A stretch of DNA of 10,101 bases from an uncultured Anaeroplasma sp. GTDB lineage: Bacteria; Bacillota_I; Bacilli_A; Acholeplasmatales; Anaeroplasmataceae. Position numbers and translations under genes: made by a program. Below are positions 1-6,604 of the stretch, piece by piece (the stretch's first letter is position 1; each line of letters begins with the position of its first letter). The notes under the pieces are model-generated. The model ran no database searches and was not told the DNA's origin. It saw only the letters and a list, made by a program, of their open reading frames with translations. The stretch spans positions 1-10,101 of the forward strand of contig CAKQBG010000061.1 in NCBI GenBank assembly GCA_934216145.1. Reading direction: 5' to 3'.

Positions 1-70
1 CGTATACGAGACCCGTACGTACGGTGCAATGGGAGGGACGAAAATATTATTTATTTTCTCTCTACCCTAT
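1..70 (+). mobile_element. 3' end of a group II intron (partial domain V, domain VI, 3' splice end)
   Basis: Domain V is cut by the window edge, but its hairpin is readable. CGTA (1-4) pairs with TACG (20-23), TACG (5-8) pairs with CGTA (14-17), and the CG at 18-19 is the two-base bulge typical of domain V. A short linker leads to domain VI: GGG 31-33 pairs with CCC 65-67, AGGGA 34-38 pairs with TCTCT 59-63 (one G-U), and GAAAATA 40-46 pairs with TATTTTC 52-58, with loop TTATT. A64 is the unpaired base 6 nt before the end, as expected for the branch-point adenosine. The RNA would end in AT (69-70), matching the AY consensus. The catalytic triad strand and any maturase lie to the left, so I cannot say whether the element is complete or active. 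The intron is co-oriented with glyA and lies between genes, not inside a visible reading frame. Confidence 0.85.
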
Positions 71-104
71 TTATTAAATTTTACTATATTTTTTCTAAAA
101 ATTG

Positions 105-134
105 TTTCGTATTTTTCGTTCATGGTGTTATAAT
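105..134 (+). promoter_or_regulatory. Extended -10 promoter for glyA-rnf operon
   Basis: A perfect TATAAT at 129-134 is preceded by TG at 126-127, giving an extended -10 element. The -35 is weak: TTTCGT (105-110) at 18 bp spacing. TTGTTT at 102-107 is a closer match, but its 21 bp spacing is too long. Transcription should start near 141, giving a leader of about 33 nt with no room for a riboswitch. The promoter lies wholly downstream of the intron's 3' end. Confidence 0.7.
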
Positions 135-173
135 CTATAGTGGTAGTTAATTTATTTATATAGGGGAGAAAAT

Positions 174-1412
174 ATGAATTTAATTAATGAAGATTCAATA
201 ATTTTTGATGCGATTAATAAGGAACTTGAAAGAGAACGTACTCATATTGAGCTTATTGCTTCGGAAAATTTTGTATCTAGGGCAGTGCTTGAGGCTCAAG
301 GCTCTATTTTGACAAATAAGTATGCTGAAGGCTATAGCAAAAAGAGATACTATGGTGGCTGTGAATATGTTGATGTTGTTGAAACTATTGCAATTGAAAG
401 GGCATGTGAGCTTTTTCATGTTAAATATGCTAATGTTCAGCCTCATTCAGGTTCTACAGCTAATATGGCAGCTTATAATGCCGTATTAAAGCCTGGGGAT
501 ATTATTTTAGGTATGTCATTAGATGCAGGTGGTCATTTAACTCATGGTTATGCTAAAAGTTTTAGTGGTAATTTATATCAGGCTTATAATTATGGTCTAG
601 ATGAAAATGGTTATATTGATTATGATGAAGTAAGAAGAATTGCAGAAGAGGTTCATCCAAATGTAATTGTTGCGGGAGCTTCAGCCTATTCAAGAATTAT
701 TGATTTTAAGAAATTTAGAGAAATTGCTGATTCAGTTGGCTCTTATTTAATTGTAGATATGGCTCATATTGCTGGTTTAGTAGCTGCTGGATTGCACCCA
801 AATCCTTGTGATTATGCTGATATTGTTACTTCTACAACTCACAAAACATTAAGAGGTCCTAGAGGCGGATTAATATTAACTAATAATAAGGATTTAATTA
901 AGAAGATCAATTCCTCAGTATTTCCAGGAATACAAGGTGGGCCATTAATGCATGTTATTGCTGCAAAGGCTGTTGCCTTTAAGGAGGCATTAGATCCTAG
1001 TTTTAAGGAGTATGCTAGTAACATTATTAGTAATTGTAAGGTATTAGCAGAGGAACTAAAAAAATATGGCTATAAATTAGTATCTGGAGGTACAGATAAT
1101 CATTTAATTTTAGTTGATATTTTTGGTAGTGTTGGTGTTACAGGTAAAGAAGCTGAGGAAATATTACATTCAGTTAATATTACATGTAATAAAAATGCTA
1201 TTCCTAATGATACATTAAAGCCTACTATTACCTCAGGTATTAGATTAGGTACTGCTGCAGTTACAACAAGAGGCTTCAATGAAGAGGATATGAGAAATGT
1301 AGCTAGATTTATTGATTTAGCTCTAAGAAATAAAGATAATGAGGAAATACTAAATAAGGTTAGAGAGGAAGTTCTCTCTTTAATGAATAACCATCCATAT
1401 TTGGAGGATTAG
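174..1412 (+). CDS. glyA: Serine hydroxymethyltransferase
   Basis: PLP-dependent cytosolic enzyme that interconverts serine plus tetrahydrofolate with glycine plus 5,10-methylene-tetrahydrofolate, the main source of one-carbon units. The 412 residues match the usual bacterial length. Family signatures are in order: ELIASENF near residues 26-33, NKYAEGY at 48-54, the QPHSGS phosphate-binding region at 89-94, DMAHIAGL at 195-202, and [13 protein letters not shown], in which Lys224 is the PLP-binding lysine. The ATG start has AGGGGAG 5 bases upstream (162-168). It is the first gene of the unit, and the ANTAR gene begins 24 bp after its stop with no terminator between, so it is probably cotranscribed with rnf. 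That could reflect serine/glycine fermentation feeding reductant to Rnf, but the link is inference. The enzyme identification is secure. Confidence 0.97.
   Translation: MNLINEDSIIFDAINKELERERTHIELIASENFVSRAVLEAQGSILTNKYAEGYSKKRYYGGCEYVDVVETIAIERACELFHVKYANVQPHSGSTANMAAYNAVLKPGDIILGMSLDAGGHLTHGYAKSFSGNLYQAYNYGLDENGYIDYDEVRRIAEEVHPNVIVAGASAYSRIIDFKKFREIADSVGSYLIVDMAHIAGLVAAGLHPNPCDYADIVTSTTHKTLRGPRGGLILTNNKDLIKKINSSVFPGIQGGPLMHVIAAKAVAFKEALDPSFKEYASNIISNCKVLAEELKKYGYKLVSGGTDNHLILVDIFGSVGVTGKEAEEILHSVNITCNKNAIPNDTLKPTITSGIRLGTAAVTTRGFNEEDMRNVARFIDLALRNKDNEEILNKVREEVLSLMNNHPYLED
1362..1407 (+). promoter_or_regulatory. Tandem hairpins with six-base loops upstream of the ANTAR gene
   Basis: The first hairpin pairs AGAGAG (1362-1367) with CTCTCT (1374-1379) around the six-base loop GAAGTT. 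Eleven bases later, CC-A-TCC (1391-1396) pairs with GGAGG (1403-1407) around the six-base loop ATATTT, with one bulged A. Two hairpins with hexanucleotide loops and a short linker are the layout of ANTAR-protein RNA targets. However, the known consensus wants A at loop position 1 and G at position 4 in both loops. Loop 1 has G1/G4 and loop 2 has A1/T4, so each satisfies only half. Both hairpins overlap the 3' end of glyA and may be chance. Confidence 0.25.
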
Positions 1413-1426
1413 AATTTATACACAAT

Positions 1427-1432
1427 GAGGTG
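1427..1432 (+). promoter_or_regulatory. Ribosome binding site that decides the ANTAR gene start
   Basis: GAGGTG, with GAGG ending 6 bases before the ATG at 1437. An earlier in-frame ATG at 1425 overlaps this site, and its nearest purine block (GGAGGA, 1403-1408) is 16 bases away. The start at 1437 is therefore preferred. Confidence 0.65.
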
Positions 1433-1436
1433 TATT

Positions 1437-1997
1437 ATGAAAAAGCTTTATATTTTTTCCTGTGATCAGGCTTTTAATCGAAAGATTGAAATGTCTATTA
1501 ATAAAGGGGAATATTCTATTGTTTTACCTAATATTACTAATAGTATGCTTTATAGCTTTTCTATTAATAACGGACTGCAATATGTTATTATTCATTCTAG
1601 CTTTATTAAGGGATATTATCAAATTATTGATATGTTATTGAATATAAAAAAAATTGTTATTTATGTATCTAACAATTTGGAATATGGTGCTTTGTATAAC
1701 GCGATGTCATCGCCTTATTTTCATCTTATGGATGATAAATATTTAATAGCTATTAATGAATTATTACCTTATATGGAAAAAAATATAAAATATATCAGCT
1801 CATTAAATAATGAGCTAGACAAGCTTAAGGCTTCAGTAGAAGAGGAAAGATTAGTCAAAAAAGCAAAAATATGTCTAATGAAGGCCTATATGCTATCGGA
1901 AGGGGAGGCATATAAGCTTATATTAAAGCGTTCTATGGACGAAAGAGTATCTAAGGCTGTTATTGCTAAAAGTATTTTAAAAGAGGTGGAAAAATGA
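1437..1997 (+). CDS. ANTAR-domain RNA-binding regulator with degenerate receiver
   Basis: Predicted antiterminator-type regulator of 186 residues. Residues 1-110 look like a response-regulator receiver fold (alternating short beta strands and helices), but the strand expected to end in the phospho-acceptor Asp reads YVIIHSS, with His instead. No conserved acidic pocket is evident, so control by phosphorylation is unlikely. A charged helix (about 118-140, LNNELDKLKASVEEE) could form the dimer coiled coil. The last ~48 residues match ANTAR: LVKKAKICLMKAYMLSEGEAY, then a region containing RSMDERVSKAVIAKSIL. ANTAR proteins such as EutV, NasR and AmiR bind paired hairpins and prevent termination. 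The stop overlaps the rnfC start (ATGA, 1994-1997), implying translational coupling and a role in rnf control. The family is clear from sequence; the RNA target and signal are unknown. Confidence 0.8.
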   Translation: MKKLYIFSCDQAFNRKIEMSINKGEYSIVLPNITNSMLYSFSINNGLQYVIIHSSFIKGYYQIIDMLLNIKKIVIYVSNNLEYGALYNAMSSPYFHLMDDKYLIAINELLPYMEKNIKYISSLNNELDKLKASVEEERLVKKAKICLMKAYMLSEGEAYKLILKRSMDERVSKAVIAKSILKEVEK

Positions 1998-3292
1998 TTG
2001 CAAAAACAAGAGAAATCGAGAATACTCGAAGACTAACGAATAGTTTACCACTAATTCGTTATGTAGATCCTGACTACACCTACTATGCTGTTACGAATGC
2101 TCGTTGTAATCAAGGCGAGGTATTTGTAAAACCAGGGGATTATGTTAAGGTCGGACAACAAATTGGATTAAGAAAAGGGCCATTTTTTGAACAACCAATT
2201 CATTCAACTGTAAGTGGTACAGTAGAAGGAATTGTTAAAAAGTTCCATAGAAATGGTAGATTAGTTGATTTTGTTAAGGTTAAAAATGATAAGAAGGATG
2301 TATTTGTTGAGACTGCTGTTGAACGTACTCCAGAGGAAATTGCAAAGCTTACAAGAGAGGATTTTGTAAGAATTACTAAGGAAATGTCTTTAGTTGGACT
2401 TGGTGGTTCTTCATTCCCAACATATATTAAGTTTCAAACAACAGATCCTATTGATACTATTGTAATTAACGCTGTAGAATGTGAACCATATCTATCAGCA
2501 GACCATAGAATTATCATGGAATTTCCTTTCCGTGTATATAGAGGTGTTAGTTATGCTATGCAGGCATTTAAAGCTAAAAAGGCTGTTATTTGTATTAAGA
2601 GTAAATATACAGATTTATATGACTGCTTAACTGTAGCTAAATTAAGATTCCCAGATTTAAACGTTGAGGTTAAGCGTGTTGGTAATTATTATCCTCAAGG
2701 ATGGGAAATTGAATGTATTAAATCAGGTTTAGGCATAAAGGTACCTGCTGGTGTATTACCTGCAAAGCTTGGTGTAATGGTATTTAATGTTTCTACTATT
2801 GTTGGTTTATATAAAGCAATTAGATATAATTTACCTGTATTAAAGCGTAATTTTACATTAACTGGTGATGGTATTAATTATCCATCTAACTATCGTTTGC
2901 GTATTGGTACATCACTTCAAGAGATTATAGCTCAATCTGGTGGCTATAAGGGTGATGAGAACAAGGTTTTGATTTTAGGTGGACCAATGATGGGTGCTAA
3001 CCTTGTTAGAGACGATGCGGTTATTACTAAAACATGTACATCATGTATTATTTTAAATGAGAAGAAGGAAGTAGAAGAGCCTTGTGTAAGATGTGCTTCA
3101 TGTGTATATTCTTGTCCAGTAGGCCTACAGCCTGTAAGTATTATGCAAGCTGTTAAAAATAATGATAAGGATACATTAAAGAATAAGCTTAATATTAAAG
3201 CTTGTATCTTATGTGGAATGTGTTCTTATACTTGTACATCTAAGATTCATTTAACTGATTATTGCCGTAAGGCTAAGAAAATGGCGTTATAA
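1994..3292 (+). CDS. rnfC: Rnf complex subunit C, NADH-binding Fe-S protein
   Basis: Peripheral cytoplasmic subunit that exchanges electrons with NAD(H) via FMN and two [4Fe-4S] clusters. The 432-residue length is typical of Gram-positive RnfC. GLGGSSFPT (135-143) and INAVECEPYLSADHR (158-172) are the conserved nucleotide/flavin region shared with complex I 51-kDa-type proteins. Cluster 1 ligands are Cys364, 367, 370 and 374 (followed by Pro). Cluster 2 ligands are Cys404, 407, 410 and 414 (followed by Thr, not the usual Pro). The N-terminal part keeps a barrel-sandwich-like stretch (VKPGDYVKVGQQIG, 45-58), but I cannot find the usual GGxHP and HxGxP motifs. GAGGTGG (1983-1989) serves as ribosome binding site inside the preceding gene, whose stop it overlaps by 4 bp. 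rnfD follows 11 bp later. Confidence 0.95.
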   Translation: MIAKTREIENTRRLTNSLPLIRYVDPDYTYYAVTNARCNQGEVFVKPGDYVKVGQQIGLRKGPFFEQPIHSTVSGTVEGIVKKFHRNGRLVDFVKVKNDKKDVFVETAVERTPEEIAKLTREDFVRITKEMSLVGLGGSSFPTYIKFQTTDPIDTIVINAVECEPYLSADHRIIMEFPFRVYRGVSYAMQAFKAKKAVICIKSKYTDLYDCLTVAKLRFPDLNVEVKRVGNYYPQGWEIECIKSGLGIKVPAGVLPAKLGVMVFNVSTIVGLYKAIRYNLPVLKRNFTLTGDGINYPSNYRLRIGTSLQEIIAQSGGYKGDENKVLILGGPMMGANLVRDDAVITKTCTSCIILNEKKEVEEPCVRCASCVYSCPVGLQPVSIMQAVKNNDKDTLKNKLNIKACILCGMCSYTCTSKIHLTDYCRKAKKMAL

Positions 3293-3303
3293 GGGAGGAT
3301 ATT

Positions 3304-4392
3304 ATGAAGCTAGTTCCACAATCTTCTCCATACATCCGTAAGAATGTATCTGTTAAGCGAATGATGCTAGATGTAGTTATAGCACTTATGCCTGTAACTA
3401 TTTTCGCTATGATACAAAATGGATGGTCTGGAATTTATGTATTTTTAATTTCAATTGTTACTATGATTTTATTAGAACTTTTGTGCCATATGTTTATTCA
3501 TTGGCCAAAGGAAATGAAATTTAAGGAGCTATTTACTAAAGATGGCTTTAGTAAGGTTAAGTCTACTTATACAGTAAATAATATTATCGCTCCATTAATT
3601 TCAGCTTTAATTTATTCACTTATTTTACCTGCTGGATGTAGCCCATATGTAGTATTAATTGGTGCTGTCTTTGGTATTTTAGTTGGTAAGATGTTGTTTG
3701 GTGGTTTGGGTAGTAATATTTTTAACCCTGCCGCTGTTGGTCGTATTTTTGTTGGTGTTTGTTTTGGTACATCATTAGGTGAGGCTTATAAGAATCTGCC
3801 TACCTATATTGAATCAATTGGTGCTACTCCACTTGGATCTGTAAAGGGTAATTTAGCTAATACAAGCTATAGTTTACTTGATTGCTTCTTAGGAAATATA
3901 CCTGGTTCTATGGGTGAGGTATCAACAGTACTTATTTTAGTTGGTGCTATTTATCTATTTGTAAGACATTCTGCTGATTTAAGAAGTGCTTTAAGCTATT
4001 TCTTAAGCTTTGCTGTTATTTCATTTGCTGCAGTATGTTCTTATTCTATTAAGAATAATGCTGGAAATATCTTTAATATGTGGTTATATCAATTATTAAC
4101 AGGTGGTTTAGTATTTGGTGCAGTATTTATGATTACAGACCCAGTTACATCTCCTGTATCAAAGTTTGGTAGAGTTGCATTTGGTACTCTTGCAGGTGTT
4201 ATTACAGCATTAATTCGTTTTGTTGGAGCTTATCCTGAGGGTGTTGCCTTTTCAATTTTAATTGCTAATATGTTTACCCCATGTATTGATTATTTTATGC
4301 GTGGTAAGCCAAATACATATACTTGGAAGCAATGCTTAGGATTAGCTATTTGTATTATCGCTATTTGCGGTATTGTAATAGCTGCAGTCTAG
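3304..4392 (+). CDS. rnfD: Rnf complex subunit D, flavinylated membrane protein
   Basis: Integral membrane subunit, homologous to NqrB, that carries a covalent FMN and is part of the ion-translocating core. It has 362 residues with about nine to ten hydrophobic segments (for example 22-37, 44-64, 94-110, 115-133, 208-222, 229-246, 262-277 and 343-362). SIGATPLG at 171-178 is the flavinylation site, with Thr175 the predicted FMN-phosphothreonine. Other family marks are NIFNPAAVGR (138-147), MITDPVTSP near 276-284, and RGKPNTY near the C-terminus. AGGGAGG (3292-3298) lies 5 bases before the ATG and overlaps the rnfC stop. The attachment of FMN requires an ApbE transferase, which is not in this window. 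Identification by motif and operon position is strong. Confidence 0.95.
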   Translation: MKLVPQSSPYIRKNVSVKRMMLDVVIALMPVTIFAMIQNGWSGIYVFLISIVTMILLELLCHMFIHWPKEMKFKELFTKDGFSKVKSTYTVNNIIAPLISALIYSLILPAGCSPYVVLIGAVFGILVGKMLFGGLGSNIFNPAAVGRIFVGVCFGTSLGEAYKNLPTYIESIGATPLGSVKGNLANTSYSLLDCFLGNIPGSMGEVSTVLILVGAIYLFVRHSADLRSALSYFLSFAVISFAAVCSYSIKNNAGNIFNMWLYQLLTGGLVFGAVFMITDPVTSPVSKFGRVAFGTLAGVITALIRFVGAYPEGVAFSILIANMFTPCIDYFMRGKPNTYTWKQCLGLAICIIAICGIVIAAV

Positions 4393-4402
4393 GAGGTAGC
4401 GT

Positions 4403-4981
4403 ATGAAAAATTTTAAAATTGCGTTAACTTTATTTATTATTTGTTTAATTTGTGCTGCTGGTATTTCAGGTATGTATTTATTAACCAATCCAATTATTGA
4501 AGCTAATACTTCAAAAACAGAATTAGAAACTATACAAACTATTTATGAAAATTATGATCAAAATAAATCAGAAACACAAACAACTGATTTTGCTAATGAT
4601 TATATTACTAAAAAAATTGTTGCAAAGGATAGTAATGGTACTGAATTAGGTTTAGTTTATACTGTTTCTGGTAAAAATGCTTATGGTACTATTACATTAA
4701 TGGTAGCAATTAATAATGGTAATGTTTATAGAGTAGAATTCCTAGAAAATGGACAATCATTTGCTACTACTGTTAATTCATTTCTAAAGAGTAATTTCCC
4801 TTCTAGTAAGGATTCAGTTATTGAGGGTGGATTTGTTAGTGATTCATCTTCATTTGACGGTGAATTGCCAGTTGATAAAGTAGATTCAATTGATGCTTCT
4901 TGTGGTGCTACATATGGAGCAAAACTAATTAAAGAATTAGTTAATGCTGCTATAGAGGACAGCGAAAGGGAGGTAAAATAA
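4403..4981 (+). CDS. rnfG: Rnf complex subunit G, FMN-binding extracytoplasmic protein
   Basis: Membrane-anchored subunit (NqrC homologue) with one N-terminal transmembrane helix at about 6-28 and an outward FMN-binding domain. It has 192 residues, typical length. The flavinylation segment near the C-terminus reads DASCGATYGAKLI, with Thr170 the predicted FMN attachment site. The usual motif is D-x-x-S-G-A-T-x-(S/T), so Cys167 replaces Ser and Gly172 replaces the second Ser/Thr. The central domain (NAYGTITLMVAINNGNVYRVEFLENGQS, about 92-119; key elements GTI, INNG and VEFLENG) corresponds to the family's small beta domain but is divergent. AGGAGGT (4391-4397) overlaps the rnfD stop. Identity is supported more by position between rnfD and rnfE and by the GAT motif than by overall similarity. 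Confidence 0.9.
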   Translation: MKNFKIALTLFIICLICAAGISGMYLLTNPIIEANTSKTELETIQTIYENYDQNKSETQTTDFANDYITKKIVAKDSNGTELGLVYTVSGKNAYGTITLMVAINNGNVYRVEFLENGQSFATTVNSFLKSNFPSSKDSVIEGGFVSDSSSFDGELPVDKVDSIDASCGATYGAKLIKELVNAAIEDSEREVK

Positions 4982-4982
4982 A

Positions 4983-5789
4983 ATGGCTGATGTTAAAAAG
5001 AAGGTTTCAGCTAAGGCTATTTTCCTTGCTGGATTAATTACAGAAAACCCCGTTTTTGTTTCATTATTAGGTATGTGTCCTACCCTAGCTACTACAAAAT
5101 CTGTAGAATCTGCTTTAGGTATGGGTATATTAGTTCTTTTAACCTTAATAGGTTCTAATATCTTAATATCATTATTAAGAAAGCTAATTCCTGCTGAGGT
5201 TAAAATTCCATGCTATATCGTTATTATTGCGACATTCGTTACAATTATTAAAATGCTATGTCAGGCTTTTGTTCCTGATTTATATAGTTCACTTGGTGTA
5301 TTTATTTCCTTAATTGTTGTTAACTGTATAATTTTAGGTAGAGCAGAAGCATTTGCTTCTAAGAATGGACCATTCGCTTCATTCATTGATGCAATAGGCA
5401 CAGGCTTAGGCTTTACAATGGCTTTATGTATTATAGCATTCTTTAGAGAATTAATTGGTACTGGTGCATTATCATTTGGTGTATATTTCCCAATTGGTAC
5501 TCAATTAATCTTCCATATTTTCCCTCAAGAATATGCTATTAGTTTATTTACACTTCCTGCTGGTGGATTCCTTACACTTGGTTGTGTATTAGCATTTATG
5601 GCTTGGAGAAAGAATAAGAAGGATGAAAAGAAGGCTTTATTAGAAAAGGCTAGAATTGAAGAGCTAAAGGCTAAAAAGGCTTTAGAACTTCAAAAGAAAA
5701 AGGAAGCTGAGGCTCAAAAGGCTAAAGAAGAGGCTTCTAAGGCTAATGAGCCTGTAGTTAATAAAACATCAGCTAAGGAGGTAGCATAA
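4983..5789 (+). CDS. rnfE: Rnf complex subunit E, membrane protein with long charged tail
   Basis: Membrane subunit of the RnfA/RnfE pair that forms the ion channel and binds an Fe-S centre between the two proteins. About six transmembrane segments occupy residues 12-207. Conserved pieces are ENPVFVSLLGMCPTLA (21-36), VNCIILGRAEAFA (113-125) and DAIGTGLGFT (136-145). Cys32 and Cys115 are the expected metal ligands. The core ends at about 208 (MAWRK). It is followed by a 57-residue Lys/Ala/Glu-rich tail (about 211-268) with strong helical, probably coiled-coil character, which ordinary RnfE proteins of about 200-230 residues have in shorter form or lack. AAAGGGAGGT (4965-4974) lies 8 bases before the ATG. 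One base separates it from rnfG and from rnfA. Confidence 0.94.
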   Translation: MADVKKKVSAKAIFLAGLITENPVFVSLLGMCPTLATTKSVESALGMGILVLLTLIGSNILISLLRKLIPAEVKIPCYIVIIATFVTIIKMLCQAFVPDLYSSLGVFISLIVVNCIILGRAEAFASKNGPFASFIDAIGTGLGFTMALCIIAFFRELIGTGALSFGVYFPIGTQLIFHIFPQEYAISLFTLPAGGFLTLGCVLAFMAWRKNKKDEKKALLEKARIEELKAKKALELQKKKEAEAQKAKEEASKANEPVVNKTSAKEVA

Positions 5790-5790
5790 T

Positions 5791-6378
5791 ATGGGATGGT
5801 TAGTTACATTTTTACTTGCGATAGTAAATGCCATGCTTATTAATAATGTTACATTATCTAGATTCTATGGTATTTGTCCATTCTTAGGAGTTTCTAAAAA
5901 GACATCTGGTGCAGTTGGTATGGGTGTTGCAGTTACAGTAGTTATTATTTTAGCTTCTTTAGTATGCTGGCCAATTTACCACTTTATATTAGTTCCTGCT
6001 GGAATTCCATTTATGGATACCATTACTTATATTCTTGTAATTGCATCATTAGTTCAATTACTTGAAATGATTATTAAAAAATATTCACCAAGCCTTTATA
6101 AGACATTAGGTGTTTATCTTCCATTAATCACTACAAACTGTGCTGTATTAGGTGTAGCTCAAGGTAATACTGATTCATTATTAGACTTTGGTTCATCAAT
6201 GGCTAACGCAATCGGTACTGGTCTTGGTTTCGCTTTAGTTATCTTTGTATTCTCTACAATTCGTTATCGTCTTGATGCTTCAAATGCACCTAAGGCTTTT
6301 AAGGGTATTCCAATTGCTTTAATTACTGCAGCTATTATGGCTTTAGCATTCTTAGGCTTTACAGGAATGATTCAATAA
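5791..6378 (+). CDS. rnfA: Rnf complex subunit A, membrane protein
   Basis: Partner of RnfE, related by an ancient duplication and inserted in the opposite orientation. It has 195 residues and six hydrophobic segments, the normal family size. NNVTLSRFYGICPFLGVSKK (18-37), the region around TTNCAVLGVA (114-123), and NAIGTGLGF (139-147) are canonical. Cys29 and Cys117 are the predicted Fe-S ligands that pair with those of RnfE. AAGGAGGT (5775-5782) lies 8 bases before the ATG, inside the end of rnfE. It is the best conserved protein of the set and the one I would use for phylogenetic placement. Confidence 0.97.
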   Translation: MGWLVTFLLAIVNAMLINNVTLSRFYGICPFLGVSKKTSGAVGMGVAVTVVIILASLVCWPIYHFILVPAGIPFMDTITYILVIASLVQLLEMIIKKYSPSLYKTLGVYLPLITTNCAVLGVAQGNTDSLLDFGSSMANAIGTGLGFALVIFVFSTIRYRLDASNAPKAFKGIPIALITAAIMALAFLGFTGMIQ

Positions 6379-6379
6379 T

Positions 6380-6604
6380 ATGAATCCATATATTTTAATA
6401 GCAATTGGAGTCGTATTATTATTAGTTGTAATTAATGTTGTTACATTTGTTTTAAATAGAAAAACTCCTCTACCTAAGGGCTGTGAGGATATGAAAATAA
6501 ATGAAGAGAATTGTAGCGGTTGTACAAATTCCATGTGTGATTTAAAACAAAGAATAGATTTAAAGAAAATTGAAGAGGAAATTAAGGAGGATAAAGAAAA
6601 ATGA
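6380..6604 (+). CDS. Cys-rich single-pass membrane miniprotein in the rnf operon
   Basis: Small protein of 74 residues that I do not recognise as a named Rnf subunit. A transmembrane helix (about 5-25) is followed by NRK and a hydrophilic tail, so by the positive-inside rule the tail should be cytoplasmic. The tail has four cysteines, Cys35, 45, 48 and 53 (C-x9-C-x2-C-x4-C), in GCEDMKINEENCSGCTNSMC, then a Lys/Glu-rich helix at 55-74. The layout resembles the FeoB-associated Cys-rich membrane proteins, where a short helix carries a metal-binding Cys cluster. It is wedged between rnfA (1 bp) and rnfB (4 bp overlap, ATGA), has no good Shine-Dalgarno, and is probably translated by coupling. Inferred role: an extra Fe-S or metal site that helps electrons reach the short RnfB. 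That it is a real gene is well supported; its role is not. Confidence 0.8.
   Translation: MNPYILIAIGVVLLLVVINVVTFVLNRKTPLPKGCEDMKINEENCSGCTNSMCDLKQRIDLKKIEEEIKEDKEK

Noticed and set aside
71..173. Possible riboswitch (for example glycine) before glyA
   Set aside because: The predicted leader is only about 33 nt, far too short, and no paired conserved elements are visible.
195..446. 83-codon frame on the - strand inside glyA
   Set aside because: It is fully antisense to a strongly conserved enzyme gene, has no clear ribosome binding site, and its product resembles no family.
839..1024. 61-codon frame on the - strand inside glyA
   Set aside because: Antisense shadow of the conserved PLP-site region; no independent coding evidence.
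6352..6534. 60-codon frame on the - strand over the rnfA end and the Cys-rich miniprotein
   Set aside because: The + strand frame has a clear membrane helix, Cys cluster and tight operon spacing; the antisense frame has none of these.
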